A DNA stretch of 64,000 nt from Cupriavidus pauculus (GTDB lineage Bacteria; Pseudomonadota; Gammaproteobacteria; Burkholderiales; Burkholderiaceae). This document shows, piece by piece, positions 10,357 to 19,738 of this stretch. The notes beneath the pieces are model-generated. The model had not been told where the DNA came from. It was given only the letters and a program-made list of their open reading frames with translations, and made no database searches. The stretch lies in assembly GCF_003854935.1 (NCBI RefSeq), contig NZ_CP033969.1, positions 2,542,001-2,606,000 of the forward strand. Direction: 5' to 3'. Position 1 is the first letter of the stretch. Each line of letters begins with the position of its first letter. A program made the position numbers and the translations under genes.

Positions 10357-11016
10357 CTACCGCGCTGGTGCCACGCCCATTTCGGCCAGCAAATCGTCGA
10401 GCTGGTCGATGATGGCGTGGGCGGTGATGTCGCCCTTGGCTTTCTGCAAGGCGGCGCCCAGCGTGTCGCGCAGGGCGGCCAGTTCGACGACGGTGGCGGC
10501 TTTTTCCACCTTGACCTGCAGTACGTAGCCGCGCAGCCCCAGGTGGTTGCCGATCACGTCGGTGTAGAAGTGGTAGAGCCGCTGGTAGCCGTCGGCGCCG
10601 ACGGTGGCCGGGGCGCGCGCCGGGGTCAGTGCCGGGGCGATGGTGGTGTCGGCCAGCACGTCGCGATCGTCGACGCGGTCGTCGATGCCCTTGCCGCCGG
10701 CCGAGTTGTAGCCCGAATAGGCCGCGAACAGGTTGGTGTCGGCCGGGCGGGCCGGCGCGGCGGGGCGGCCGGACCGGGCGGCCGCTGGTGCTGCCCGCAC
10801 TGGCTCGGCGGCCGGCGCGATCAGGCCCAGCGCCAGCAGCGTATCGAACGCCTCCTCGGCCACGCCCATGCCGGCGACTTGCGCCAACAGCGCCGATCTG
10901 GCGCGTTCTCCGTTCACGATCAGCAGCAGCGCGCGCAGCTTGTGGTCCAGCTTGCGCGCGCGGGTGCGGATTTCCTCCTGACCTGCTTCCGTCTTGTGAT
11001 AGACCGGGTCGACCAT
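10357..11016 (-). CDS. Hypothetical protein with helical N terminus and Pro/Ala linker
   Basis: I do not recognise this 219-residue protein. The first 70 residues are predicted helical and look like a small winged-helix or helical-bundle unit ([40 protein letters not shown]). A low-complexity Ala/Pro/Arg linker follows (about 72-92). The C-terminal region from residue 142 ([30 protein letters not shown]) ends in an acidic helix ([13 protein letters not shown]). There is no signal peptide or membrane segment, so it is probably cytoplasmic. Codon usage matches its neighbours. It is transcribed alone, converging on creD and divergent from the aldehyde dehydrogenase. Confidence 0.75.
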   Translation of the reverse strand: MVDPVYHKTEAGQEEIRTRARKLDHKLRALLLIVNGERARSALLAQVAGMGVAEEAFDTLLALGLIAPAAEPVRAAPAAARSGRPAAPARPADTNLFAAYSGYNSAGGKGIDDRVDDRDVLADTTIAPALTPARAPATVGADGYQRLYHFYTDVIGNHLGLRGYVLQVKVEKAATVVELAALRDTLGAALQKAKGDITAHAIIDQLDDLLAEMGVAPAR

Positions 11017-11146
11017 GTCTCGCTCCTTTGTTATCGATCGGCCGCCCGCGGCGAGGCCCTCGGGTGAGCTGTTGCGCGGCCGATTATCGCCATCTTGTTA
11101 TCCGGGCCGGCGGCGGATGGACGAAAAGCGAATCCGCAAACCGGCC

Positions 11147-11163
11147 TACAATGTGGTGCACCA
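11147..11163 (+). promoter_or_regulatory. -10 box with adjacent 10-bp palindrome before aldehyde dehydrogenase
   Basis: TACAAT (11147-11152) is directly followed by the perfect palindrome TGGTGCACCA (11154-11163). That places an operator-like site at the expected transcription start. It resembles half-sites of GntR-type regulators but with a 2-bp centre; no cognate regulator is adjacent. Confidence 0.35.
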
Positions 11164-11215
11164 TAAAAGTAACAAAATTTGCACTCCGCCGATTCACCTC
11201 TTGAGGGCTGTGGCC

Positions 11216-12646
11216 ATGCAACAACGAGACAAACTTTTCATCAACGGCAAATGGGTGGCGCCCCACGGTACGGGCAGTATCGACGTCATCCACTCGGCCA
11301 CCGAGGCCGTCATGGGCAAGATCCCCGAGGGACATGCCCGTGACGCCGAGGACGCCATTTCCGCCGCCCGCGCGGCGTTCGACGGCTGGGCCGCGACGCC
11401 GCCCGCCGACCGCGTGCAGTACATCCGCAAGATCGCCGAGGGACTCAAGGACCGCACCGAGGAACTGGCGCAACTGATCGCCGGCGAGGTGGGCATGCCG
11501 ATCAAGCTGGCGCGCGCCATCCAGGTGGGCGGGCCGGTCTACAACTGGGGCCAGGCCGCCGCGCTGCTCGACAGCTTCACGTTCGAGGAACAGGTGGGCA
11601 ACTCGCTGGTCGTGCGCGAGCCGGTGGGCGTGGTGGCGGCCATCACGCCGTGGAACTACCCGCTGAACCAGATCACGCTGAAGGTGGCACCGGCGCTGGC
11701 CGCCGGTTGCACCGTGGTGCTCAAGCCGTCGGAAGTGGCGCCGCTCAATGCCTTTGTGCTGGCCGAGGTGATCGAGGCCGCCGGCCTGCCGCCGGGCGTG
11801 TTCAACCTGGTGACCGGCTACGGCCCGGTGGTGGGCGAGGTGCTGGCCAGCCATCCGGAGGTCGACATGGTGTCGTTCACGGGCTCCACGCGGGCCGGCA
11901 AGCGCGTGTCGGAGCTGGCCGCGCAGTCGGTCAAGCGCGTGGCGCTGGAACTGGGCGGCAAGTCGGCTTCCGTGATCCTGGACGACGCGGACCTGCCGGC
12001 GGCCGTCAAGGGCACGCTGAGCGCCTGCTTTCTCAATTCCGGCCAGACCTGCTCGGCGCACACCCGCATGCTGGTGCCGCGCAGCCGCTACGACGAGGTC
12101 AAGGCGATTGCCGCCAAGATCGTGGAAGGCTTTACCGTGGGCGATCCGATGTCGGACACCACGCGCCTGGGCCCGCTGATCTCGGACGTCCAGAAGCAGC
12201 GCGTGACCGGCTACATCCGGCGCGGGCTGGAAGAGGGCGCCGAACTGGTCGCTGGTGGCCCGGAGACCCCGGAAGGCTTCGAGCGCGGCTTTTTCGTCAA
12301 GCCCACCGTGCTGGGCAACGTCGATCCCCGGGCCACCGTGGCGCAGGAGGAAATCTTCGGCCCAGTGCTGTCGGTAATCTGCTACGACACCGAGGAAGAC
12401 GCGATCCGCATCGCCAATGACAGCATCTACGGGCTGGGCGGCGGCGTCTGGTCTGGCGACGAGGCGCGCGCGATCCGCGTGGCGCGGCGCATCCGCACGG
12501 GCCAGGTGGACATCAACGGCGGCCCGTTCAACATGAATGCCCCGTTCGGGGGATTCAAGCAGTCCGGCAACGGCCGCGAGGGCGGCAAGTTCGGGCTGGA
12601 GGAATTCCTCGAATACAAGTCGCTGCAGCTCAAGAAGCCGGCCTGA
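11216..12646 (+). CDS. NAD(P)-dependent aldehyde dehydrogenase
   Basis: This enzyme oxidises an aldehyde to its acid with NAD(P)+. The 476-residue protein has the full ALDH signature: nucleophile C279 in NSGQTCSAH, general base E245 in LELGGKSA, the cofactor motif FTGSTRAGK, and [11 protein letters not shown] near the C terminus. The nearest family appears to be the broad group of short ALDHs used for aromatic or aliphatic aldehydes; the substrate is not apparent. The frame is open to 11015, but homology starts at the ATG at 11216 ([10 protein letters not shown]), preceded by GAGGG. A hairpin terminator follows, so it is probably monocistronic. Confidence 0.9.
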   Translation: MQQRDKLFINGKWVAPHGTGSIDVIHSATEAVMGKIPEGHARDAEDAISAARAAFDGWAATPPADRVQYIRKIAEGLKDRTEELAQLIAGEVGMPIKLARAIQVGGPVYNWGQAAALLDSFTFEEQVGNSLVVREPVGVVAAITPWNYPLNQITLKVAPALAAGCTVVLKPSEVAPLNAFVLAEVIEAAGLPPGVFNLVTGYGPVVGEVLASHPEVDMVSFTGSTRAGKRVSELAAQSVKRVALELGGKSASVILDDADLPAAVKGTLSACFLNSGQTCSAHTRMLVPRSRYDEVKAIAAKIVEGFTVGDPMSDTTRLGPLISDVQKQRVTGYIRRGLEEGAELVAGGPETPEGFERGFFVKPTVLGNVDPRATVAQEEIFGPVLSVICYDTEEDAIRIANDSIYGLGGGVWSGDEARAIRVARRIRTGQVDINGGPFNMNAPFGGFKQSGNGREGGKFGLEEFLEYKSLQLKKPA

Positions 12647-12681
12647 GCGGCTCCGGCCGCTGCCCGCACCCCGTAGTACCG

Positions 12682-12710
12682 ATGCCCGGCCCGTCCGGGC
12701 ATTCTTGTCT
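12682..12710 (+). terminator. Probable intrinsic terminator after aldehyde dehydrogenase
   Basis: ATGCCCGG (12682-12689) pairs with CCGGGCAT (12695-12702) over a 5-nt loop and is followed by TCTTGTCT, 36 bp after the stop codon. Confidence 0.55.
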
Positions 12711-12758
12711 GCGCGGAAATCTGCCATGCTTGCGTCTTTCCTTGGGGGGAGCGTGTCG

Positions 12759-15224
12759 ATGCGCTGGTTCAAACGGCTGGGCTGGGTCATCCTGGGTGCG
12801 ATGGTGCTGACGCTGACGGCGGCGATTGGCGCCTATGTCTGGTACCGCCAGGCGTCGCAGCCCGATACGGCCGGCACGCAGCAGCTATCCGGGCTGCGCG
12901 AGCGGGTGGTGGTGGTGCGTGACCGCAACGCCGTGCCGCACATCCAGGCCAGCCATCCGCTGGACGCCTACTACGCGCTGGGCTACGTCCACGCGCAGGA
13001 CCGGCTCTGGCAGATGCAGATGAACAAGCGCATCGTGGCCGGGCGGCTGGCCGAGATCCTGGGCCCCAAGGCTGTCGACAACGACCGCTTCCTGCGTACG
13101 CTGGGGGTGCGCCGCAACGCCGAGGCCATCGTCGCCCGCACGTCGCCGGAGGTCCGCGCGGTGCTGCAGGCCTATGCCGACGGCGTCAACGCCTTTATCG
13201 ACACCCGCAAGTCGGCGCTGCCGCCCGAATTCCTGATGCTCGGCATCCGCCCGGAACGCTGGGAGCCGGCCGATACCGTCGGCTGGCAGACGATGATGGC
13301 CTGGGACCTGGGCGGCAACTGGACGCAGGAAGTGCTGCGGATGGGCCTGGCCCAGCAGCTCCCGACCTCGCGCATCGCCGAGATCCTGGCGCCGTACCCC
13401 GGCGACAAGCCGCTGCGCACGATGGATTACGCCAGCTTCTACCGCCAGCTCGCCCCGGTGGCCACGGCCATGGCCCAGGTGGCCGACCGCGCGCCGTCCA
13501 GCCATATCGAAGGGATGGGCTCGAACAACTGGGTGGTGTCGGGCGCGCACACCCGCAGCGGCAAGCCGCTGCTGGCCAACGACCCCCACCTGGGGCTGCA
13601 GGCGCCCGCGCTGTGGTATTTCGCGCACCTGCAGGCGCCGGGGCTGGACCTGACCGGCGCCACGCTGCCCGGCGCGCCGCTGGTGGTGCTGGGCCACAAC
13701 CAGCGCATTGCCTGGGGCTTCACCAATACGGCACCCGACGTGCAGGATTTGTTCATCGAGCGGATCGACCCGTCGAATCCGGCCCGCTACCAGACCCCCG
13801 ACGGCTGGGCGCCGTTCGAGACCTATACCGAGACCATCCACGTGAAAGGCGAGCCCGACGTGACGCTGCGCGTGCGTGCCACGCGCCACGGGCCGGTGAT
13901 GTCCGACGTGGCCGAGCCGATTGGCGCGGCGGCCAAGCCGCTGGGCGCCCAGTACGTGGTGGCGTTCCAGTGGACGGCGCTGCGGCCCGACGACAAGACG
14001 TTCCAGGCCAGCCTGAACATGGGGCTGGCAAAGGACTGGAAGAGCTTCGTGGCCGCGCTGCGCGACTTCCACGCCCCGCAGCAGAACATGGTCTACGCCG
14101 ATGTCGATGGCAACATCGGCTTCATCGCGCCGGGCCGCGTGCCGGTGCGCCGGGCCGACAACGACCTGATGGGCCTGGCGCCGGCGCCGGGCTGGGACGC
14201 GCGCTACGACTGGCAGGGCTTTATCCCGTTCGAGCAGTTGCCGCAGCGGTTCAACCCGCCGTCGGGCATGATCGTGACCGCCAACCAGAAGATCGTCGAC
14301 GACCAGTACCCGTTTTTCCTGACCAGCGAATGGAGCGTGCCGTACCGGGCGCAGCGCATCCAGGCGCTGCTGGACGCCACGCCGCGCCATACGCCGGACA
14401 CCTTCGCCGCGATCCAGAAAGACGTGGTGTCGCTGGCCGTGCGCGACGCCTTGCCGCTGCTGCTGGCCGCCCCAGTGGCCAGCGATGCATCGCGCCCGGC
14501 CCGCGAGCGCGCGCTGTTCGACGGGCTGCGCCAGTGGGACGGCACCATGGCGGCCGACCGCGCCGAGCCGCTGGTGGTGACGGCGTGGCTGCGCGAGCTG
14601 TCGCGGCTGCTGTTCGCGGACAAGGTGGGCGACGCGCAGTTCGTCCGGCTCTGGGACCAGCGCAACGTCCAGTTGCCGATGCTCAACGCCATGCGCGACC
14701 CGGCCGGGCAGGGCGCCTTCTGGTGCGACAACTCGCGCACCACCGCCCGCGAGACCTGCGCCGACACGATCGGTCTGGCCTGGCAGCGCGCGCTGGCCGA
14801 CCTCGATACCCGCTACGGTTCGGACCCGGACAAATGGCGCTGGGGCAAGGCCCACACGGCGCGCTCGGAGCACAAGCCGTTCGGCAAGGTGCCGTATCTG
14901 GCCGGGCTGTTCAACGTCCGCGTGCCGACCGGCGGCGATACCTATACGGTCGACGTGGGCCGCCACAGCCTGCGCGACGAGAAGGCGCCGTTCGAGAACA
15001 CCCACGCGGCCAGCCTGCGCGCGATCTACGACCTGGCCGACCTGTCCGCGTCGCGCTTCATGTCGTCGACCGGGCAGTCCGGCAACGCGCTGTCGCCGCA
15101 CTACCGAGACTGGACCGACAAGTGGGCCGCCGTCCAGTTCATCCAGATCGGCGCGCAGCGGCGCAACCCCGGCGGCGACAGCTTCGAGACGCTGGTGCTG
15201 CAACCGGCACGCGACAGGCATTGA
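12759..15224 (+). CDS. Penicillin acylase family protein (Ntn hydrolase)
   Basis: This is an 821-residue precursor of the penicillin acylase/acyl-homoserine-lactone acylase family. Such enzymes self-cleave in the periplasm into alpha and beta chains and hydrolyse N-acyl amides. An N-terminal membrane/signal segment covers residues about 6-28. The alpha region has DAYYALGYVHAQDRLWQM. The beta-chain nucleophile is S255 in GSNNWVVSG, followed by NDPHLGL and the beta-chain Asn in PSGMIVTANQK. The start at 12759 is chosen because GGGGGGAG at 12744-12751 is well spaced; GTG 12753 and ATG 12726 are alternatives. Whether it acts on AHLs, penicillins or other amides cannot be read from sequence. Confidence 0.88.
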   Translation: MRWFKRLGWVILGAMVLTLTAAIGAYVWYRQASQPDTAGTQQLSGLRERVVVVRDRNAVPHIQASHPLDAYYALGYVHAQDRLWQMQMNKRIVAGRLAEILGPKAVDNDRFLRTLGVRRNAEAIVARTSPEVRAVLQAYADGVNAFIDTRKSALPPEFLMLGIRPERWEPADTVGWQTMMAWDLGGNWTQEVLRMGLAQQLPTSRIAEILAPYPGDKPLRTMDYASFYRQLAPVATAMAQVADRAPSSHIEGMGSNNWVVSGAHTRSGKPLLANDPHLGLQAPALWYFAHLQAPGLDLTGATLPGAPLVVLGHNQRIAWGFTNTAPDVQDLFIERIDPSNPARYQTPDGWAPFETYTETIHVKGEPDVTLRVRATRHGPVMSDVAEPIGAAAKPLGAQYVVAFQWTALRPDDKTFQASLNMGLAKDWKSFVAALRDFHAPQQNMVYADVDGNIGFIAPGRVPVRRADNDLMGLAPAPGWDARYDWQGFIPFEQLPQRFNPPSGMIVTANQKIVDDQYPFFLTSEWSVPYRAQRIQALLDATPRHTPDTFAAIQKDVVSLAVRDALPLLLAAPVASDASRPARERALFDGLRQWDGTMAADRAEPLVVTAWLRELSRLLFADKVGDAQFVRLWDQRNVQLPMLNAMRDPAGQGAFWCDNSRTTARETCADTIGLAWQRALADLDTRYGSDPDKWRWGKAHTARSEHKPFGKVPYLAGLFNVRVPTGGDTYTVDVGRHSLRDEKAPFENTHAASLRAIYDLADLSASRFMSSTGQSGNALSPHYRDWTDKWAAVQFIQIGAQRRNPGGDSFETLVLQPARDRH

Positions 15225-15294
15225 TGCGGTGCGGTATCGTATCGCCCTGCGTCCCCTATCCGATGCCCACCATTTCTAGCAGGAGCGTTACGCA

Positions 15295-16014
15295 ATGAGC
15301 GAAACCAGGCGCCAGTTGAGGACCGATGTCATCCAGCACGTTGCATTCGAACATGCAGGCGTGATTGCCGACGTGGCGCGCGACCGCGGCCATGACATTC
15401 GCCTGTTCCAGGCCGGCGTGGACGACCTGACGCTGGTGCAGACCGATCCGGCCGACCTGCTGGTCGTGCTGGGCGGCCCCATCGGCGTCTACGAGACCGA
15501 AGCGTACCCGTGGCTCGAAGCGGAGATCAGCGTGATCCGCCAGCGGCTGCAGGACGAACTGCCGATCATCGGCGCCTGCCTGGGCGCGCAGTTGATTGCC
15601 GCGGCGTGCGGCGCGCGCGTCTATCCGGGCACGCGCGAGATTGGCTGGGCGCCGATTTCGCCGACCGAGGCCGGCCGCCGCTCGCCGCTGGCGCTGCTGG
15701 CCAACGCCGACTGGGAGGTGCTGCACTGGCACGGCGACACGTTCGACCTGCCCGAGGGCGCCGAGCGGCTGGCATCGACCGCCGCGACGCCAAACCAGGC
15801 GTATGCCATCGGCAAGCACGTGCTGGCGCTGCAATTCCACCCCGAGGTCAAGCCGGGCGATATCGAGACCTGGCTGATCGGCCATACGGTCGAGCTGGCC
15901 AAGGCCGGCGTGGACCCGCGCACGATCCGCCGCCGCACGGCCGAGATCGGCGCCACCGTGGCCAGCGCCGGCGAACTGATGTTCGCGCGCTGGATGGAGG
16001 AGGCGGGGCTGTGA
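15295..16014 (+). CDS. Class I glutamine amidotransferase-like protein
   Basis: This 239-residue stand-alone amidotransferase domain is of the GuaA-like type. The triad is visible: C95 in GACLGAQL, and H182 and E184 in LQFHPEV. The oxyanion Gly pair lies in VVLGGPIGVYE. Such free-standing proteins are often annotated as GMP-synthase-like, but no synthetase domain is attached and the acceptor is unknown. The stop overlaps the next start (GTGA), so it is translationally coupled to the MOSC gene. Confidence 0.88.
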   Translation: MSETRRQLRTDVIQHVAFEHAGVIADVARDRGHDIRLFQAGVDDLTLVQTDPADLLVVLGGPIGVYETEAYPWLEAEISVIRQRLQDELPIIGACLGAQLIAAACGARVYPGTREIGWAPISPTEAGRRSPLALLANADWEVLHWHGDTFDLPEGAERLASTAATPNQAYAIGKHVLALQFHPEVKPGDIETWLIGHTVELAKAGVDPRTIRRRTAEIGATVASAGELMFARWMEEAGL

Positions 16015-16721
16015 GCGGCGCGGCTGTGGACGTCAGGATCGACGTGCTGCTGGCGGGCCGCGTGCAGCCGTTTGGCCCGAAAGGCGTGCCGAGCGGCATC
16101 GGCAAGACGCCTGTGGACGGGCCGGTGCGCATCACGCCGGTCGGGCTGGCCATCGACGAGCAGGGCGATCCGAAGCACCACGGCGGCCCCGAGAAGGCGC
16201 TGCACCACTATCCGCGCGACCACTACGCGGGCTGGCGCGGCGAACTGGCCGGGCAGGGCGGCAACACGGCCGTGCTCGACCACGCGGGCGCGTTTGGCGA
16301 AAACCTGAGTACCACGGGGCTGACCGAGGCCGATGTCTGCGTGGGCGACCGCTACCATCTGGGCACGGCGCTGGTGGAGGTGTCCCAGGCACGCCAGCCG
16401 TGCTGGAAACTGAATCACCGTTTCGGGTTTGCCGGCATGTCGCGCGCGGTGCAGGGCAGCGGACGCACCGGCTGGTATTACCGCGTGATCGAGGAAGGCG
16501 AGGTGGCCGCCGGCGACCGGCTGGTGCTGGTGGCGCGCCCGTATCCGCAATGGAGCCTGCAGCGGCTGCTGCACGTGCTCTATGTCGACCGGCTCAATCT
16601 ATCGGCGCTCGCCGAAATGGCCGAACTGCCATGCCTGGCCGAAAGCTGGCGCAAGCTGGCCCGGCAGCGCGTGGCCAGCCACGCGGTCGAGGACATGGAG
16701 AAGCGGCTGGCGGGCGGTTGA
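16011..16721 (+). CDS. MOSC domain-containing protein (YiiM-like)
   Basis: MOSC domains are beta-barrel sulfur-carrier domains related to the C terminus of molybdenum-cofactor sulfurases; YiiM types help reduce N-hydroxylated compounds or bind Moco. The 236-residue protein has HHGGPEKALHHYPRDHY near residue 55, FGENLSTTGLTE, and the conserved cysteine in ARQPCWKLNHRFG. The frame is open far upstream, but this overlaps the amidotransferase; the GTG at 16011 overlaps its stop (GTGA) and begins the conserved part. It converges on the DUF1289 gene. Confidence 0.88.
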   Translation: MSGAAVDVRIDVLLAGRVQPFGPKGVPSGIGKTPVDGPVRITPVGLAIDEQGDPKHHGGPEKALHHYPRDHYAGWRGELAGQGGNTAVLDHAGAFGENLSTTGLTEADVCVGDRYHLGTALVEVSQARQPCWKLNHRFGFAGMSRAVQGSGRTGWYYRVIEEGEVAAGDRLVLVARPYPQWSLQRLLHVLYVDRLNLSALAEMAELPCLAESWRKLARQRVASHAVEDMEKRLAGG

Positions 16722-16754
16722 ATGGGCCGGGGAAGGGGGCGGCGAAGGCGCTGC

Positions 16755-16991
16755 TTAGTCCTGGCGAAACCGCCACGCCGTGCCTTCGCGCGTGATGCGC
16801 TCCCAGATCGCCTGCTTTTCTGCCTCGCTGTAGAACACCCAGTTGCTGACCTCGGCGGCCGTCCGGCCGCAACCCTGGCAAACCTCGTCGAACAGCGTCG
16901 AACAGATGCCGATGCACGGGCTGTCTGGGCGGTCGCTCAGGCGGGTGTCGTCGGGCGTGGAAGCGGTGGGGTCGGCGGGGCGGTCGGACAT
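16755..16991 (-). CDS. DUF1289 domain-containing protein
   Basis: This 78-residue protein carries the DUF1289 pattern: SPCIGICSTLFDEVCQGCGRT with four cysteines likely to bind a metal, then SNWVFYSEAEKQAIWERI. The N-terminal 30 residues are Asp/Pro/Arg-rich and unconserved. Function is unknown for the family. The start at 16991 removes an upstream in-frame extension that looks nonconserved. It converges with the MOSC gene across 33 bp. Confidence 0.85.
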   Translation of the reverse strand: MSDRPADPTASTPDDTRLSDRPDSPCIGICSTLFDEVCQGCGRTAAEVSNWVFYSEAEKQAIWERITREGTAWRFRQD

Positions 16992-17111
16992 GGAAGGCGG
17001 GCGGGAAACTGAGCGCGCATTATAAACGCCCGCTGCGGGGGCGCCCCGCCACCCGCCTGCCGATGACATCCAGCGGCAAGGCGCCGGAGCGGGCCCGGCG
17101 CCTCGGGTGCA

Positions 17112-18239
17112 TCAGTACTTCCAGAAGATCTGCTGAAGCTGCTTCGGATCGTTGGTCTTGGTCAGCGCCAGCGCCATCAGGATGCGCGCCTTCTGCGGCA
17201 ACTGGTCGTCGGTGACGATCCAGTTGTACTTGTCGTCAGGCTGCTCGGCGTTGCGCACGACGATGCCGCTGCCCGTGCGCGACGCGCGCACGACCTGCAC
17301 GCCCTTGGCCTGCGCCGCCTTCAGCGGCTCCACCATGTAGTCGCCCACGCTGCCGTTGCCGGTGGCCGCATAGACGATGGCCTTGGCGCCGCTCTTGACG
17401 GCCGCGTCGACCATGGCCGGGTTCACGTTGCCGTAGGCGTAGAGCACGGCCACTTCGGGCAGGCGGTCGATCTTGTCGATGTCGAACTCGGTCTGCACCG
17501 TGTGCGGCCGCGCCAGCGTGCGGTAGTACAGCGTGCGGCCCTCCACCACGTAGCCCAGCGGGCCGAACGGCGAGCGGAACGTCTCGGTCTTGAACGTGTT
17601 GCTCTTGGTCACGTCGCGGCCCGTGTGGACCTCGTCGTTGAGCACGACCAGCGTGCCCTTGCCCCTGGACGCCGGGCTGGACGCCACCAGCACCGCGTCA
17701 TAGAGATTCAGCGCGCCGTCGGCGCCCAGCGCCGTACCCGGACGCATGGAACCCACCACCACCACGGGCTTGTCGCTCTTGAGCGTCAGGTTCAGGAAGT
17801 AGGCGGTTTCCTCGATCGTGTCGGTGCCGTGCGTGATCACGATGCCGTCCACGTCGGGCTGCTTGAGCAGTTCGGACACGCGCTTGCCCAGCTTCAGCAG
17901 CCGCTCGTTGTTGAAGCTCTCGGACCCGATCTGGAAGATCTGCTCGCCCTTGACGTTGGCGACCTTCGAGACTTCCGGCACCGAGGCAATGATCTTGTCG
18001 ACCGGCACCACGGCCGACTGGTAGGCCGCCGTGTTGGTGGCCGAGGCACCGGCCCCGGCAATGGTGCCGCCCGTGCCGATGATGACGATGTTGGCCTTGC
18101 GGGCCTCGGCGGTCGTACCGGCCGGGGCCGCGCCGGGGGTGCCGGGCGCCGGGGCCAGTTGCGCACAGGCCGTGCCGGTCAGCAGGGTGGCGGACAGCAG
18201 CAGCGCGGCGATGGGTTTCAGGGTGGCAGTACGTTGCAT
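17112..18239 (-). CDS. Type II L-asparaginase, periplasmic
   Basis: This enzyme hydrolyses L-asparagine (and often glutamine) to aspartate and ammonia. The 375-residue precursor has a signal peptide (MQRTATLKPIAALLLSATLL, probable cleavage after ACA) and an Ala/Pro-rich spacer. The first catalytic Thr is T59 in IGTGGTIAG; the second triad is T139-D140 in THGTDTIEETA with the Lys in SMRPGTALGADGALN. Export and length fit the high-affinity type II enzymes. A hairpin stands at the presumed 5' end of its mRNA. It is a single gene located downstream of the prp operon, on the same strand but beyond a terminator. Confidence 0.92.
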   Translation of the reverse strand: MQRTATLKPIAALLLSATLLTGTACAQLAPAPGTPGAAPAGTTAEARKANIVIIGTGGTIAGAGASATNTAAYQSAVVPVDKIIASVPEVSKVANVKGEQIFQIGSESFNNERLLKLGKRVSELLKQPDVDGIVITHGTDTIEETAYFLNLTLKSDKPVVVVGSMRPGTALGADGALNLYDAVLVASSPASRGKGTLVVLNDEVHTGRDVTKSNTFKTETFRSPFGPLGYVVEGRTLYYRTLARPHTVQTEFDIDKIDRLPEVAVLYAYGNVNPAMVDAAVKSGAKAIVYAATGNGSVGDYMVEPLKAAQAKGVQVVRASRTGSGIVVRNAEQPDDKYNWIVTDDQLPQKARILMALALTKTNDPKQLQQIFWKY

Positions 18240-18314
18240 GATTCTCCTCTTGGCGGCGGGCTGCTGGTTTCTCGTGGAAAGCGCGGGGCCGCCGCGTATG
18301 GTTGGTTCATGAGA

Positions 18315-18361
18315 CCGTGGTGCCAGGTAGGCGTGTCAGGCACCACGGACCGAGCACTATA
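18315..18361 (-). promoter_or_regulatory. Candidate -10 and 5' leader hairpin of asparaginase
   Basis: On the minus strand TATAGT (18361-18356) is followed at once by a 10-bp perfect inverted repeat, CCGTGGTGCC (18348-18339) and GGCACCACGG (18324-18315), with a 14-nt loop. It could be an operator at the start site or a leader-RNA stem. No good -35 is visible. Confidence 0.35.
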
Positions 18362-18436
18362 ACCACCCATCCCCGTTGCGTCGACAACCACAACAGAATC
18401 TGCACAGCGCCCGGCCATCGCCCGCAAACGTATGCC

Positions 18437-18478
18437 AGATAAGACAAAGCGGCATTCTCCACGCTGGGAGAATGCCGC
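18437..18478 (-). terminator. Intrinsic terminator of the prp operon
   Basis: GCGGCATTCTCC (18449-18460) and GGAGAATGCCGC (18467-18478) form a perfect 12-bp stem with a 6-nt loop. Read on the minus strand it is followed by TTTGTCTTAT, 33 bp past the prpF stop. Confidence 0.75.
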
Positions 18479-18511
18479 CCGGTGACGACAACGGCCGCGT
18501 TGTGCGACGGG

Positions 18512-19705
18512 TCAGAAACTGTCGCCTGGCACGCGGACCCAGCCTTCCATCAGCACGCGCGCGCTGCGGCTCATGATGGCCTTGCGCACGGTCCACTGGC
18601 CGTTGGCCTGTTCGGCCTGGGCGCCCACGCGCAGCGTGCCCGACGGATGGCCGAAGCGCACGGCCTCGCGTGCGCCGCCGCCGGCGGCCAGGTTGACCAG
18701 CGTGCCGGGGATGGCTGCCGCCGTGCCGATGGCCACCGCCGCCGTGCCCATCATCGCGTGGTGCAGCTTGCCCATCGACAGCGCGCGCACCAGCAGGTCC
18801 ACGTCCTCGGCGCGCACGGTCTTGCCGCTCGATGCCGTGTACGTGGCCGGGCCGGCGACGAACGCCACCTTCGGCGTGTGCTGGCGCGTGCGGGCTTCGT
18901 CCAGGTCCTGGATCAGGCCCATGCGCTTTGCGCCGTGCGCGCGGATCGTCTCGAACATCGCCAGCGCCTTCGGGTCGCCGTTGATGGCGTCCTGCAGCTC
19001 GGTGCCGGTGTAGCCGATGGCCGCCGCCTCGACGAAGATCGTCGGGATGCCGGCGTTGATCATCGTCGCCTTGAGCGTGCCCACGCCGGGCACTTCCAGG
19101 TCGTCGACGAGGTTGCCGGTCGGGAACATCGCGCCGCCGCCGTCGTCGCCTTCCTCGGCGGCCGGGTCCATGAACTCCAGTTGCACCTCGGCGGCCGGAA
19201 AGGTCACGCCATCCAGCTCGAAGTCGCCGGTTTCCTGCACCGCGCCGTTGGTGACCGGCACGTGGGCGACGATCGTCTTGCCGATGTTGGCCTGCCAGAT
19301 GCGGACCGTGACGGTGCCGTTCTGCGGAATCCGGGCGGCCTCGATAAAGCCGTTGCTGACCGCGAACGGGCCCACCGCCGCCGACAGGTTGCCGCAGTTG
19401 CCGCTCCAGTCGACGAACGGCTGGTCGATCGACACCTGGCCGAACAGGTAGTCCACGTCATGGTCCGGCCGCGTGCTGCGGGCGATGATCACCGTCTTGC
19501 TGGTGCTCGACGTGGCAGCGCCCATGCCGTCGATCTGCTTGCCGTACGGGTCCGGGCTGCCAATCACGCGCAGCAGCAGGCGGTCGCGCGCCGGGCCCGG
19601 CTGCTGGGCGGCCTCGGGCAGGTCCTGCAGCCGGAAGAAGACGCCCTTGCTCGTGCCGCCGCGCAGGTACGTCGCCGGGATCTTGATTTGGGGAACGTGA
19701 GCCAT
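18512..19705 (-). CDS. prpF: 2-methylaconitate isomerase PrpF
   Basis: PrpF isomerises trans- to cis-2-methylaconitate and is needed when the methylcitrate dehydratase is of the AcnD type. The 397-residue protein belongs to the diaminopimelate-epimerase-like fold. It shows IPATYLRGGTSKGVFF at the N terminus, DWSGNCGNLSAAVGPFA in the first lobe and the C-terminal segment GALSMGKLHHAMMGTAAVA-like (starting RALSMGK). It is the last gene of prpB-prpC-acnD-prpF, 33 bp after acnD and followed by a strong terminator. Confidence 0.95.
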   Translation of the reverse strand: MAHVPQIKIPATYLRGGTSKGVFFRLQDLPEAAQQPGPARDRLLLRVIGSPDPYGKQIDGMGAATSSTSKTVIIARSTRPDHDVDYLFGQVSIDQPFVDWSGNCGNLSAAVGPFAVSNGFIEAARIPQNGTVTVRIWQANIGKTIVAHVPVTNGAVQETGDFELDGVTFPAAEVQLEFMDPAAEEGDDGGGAMFPTGNLVDDLEVPGVGTLKATMINAGIPTIFVEAAAIGYTGTELQDAINGDPKALAMFETIRAHGAKRMGLIQDLDEARTRQHTPKVAFVAGPATYTASSGKTVRAEDVDLLVRALSMGKLHHAMMGTAAVAIGTAAAIPGTLVNLAAGGGAREAVRFGHPSGTLRVGAQAEQANGQWTVRKAIMSRSARVLMEGWVRVPGDSF

Positions 19706-19738
19706 CGTGGTTTCCTTGAAAGTCTGCGCCGGGGATCG

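Noticed and set aside
17092-17111. Terminator for the asparaginase gene
   Set aside because: There is a GGCGCC inverted repeat just past the stop, but no T-tract and only a 6-bp stem.
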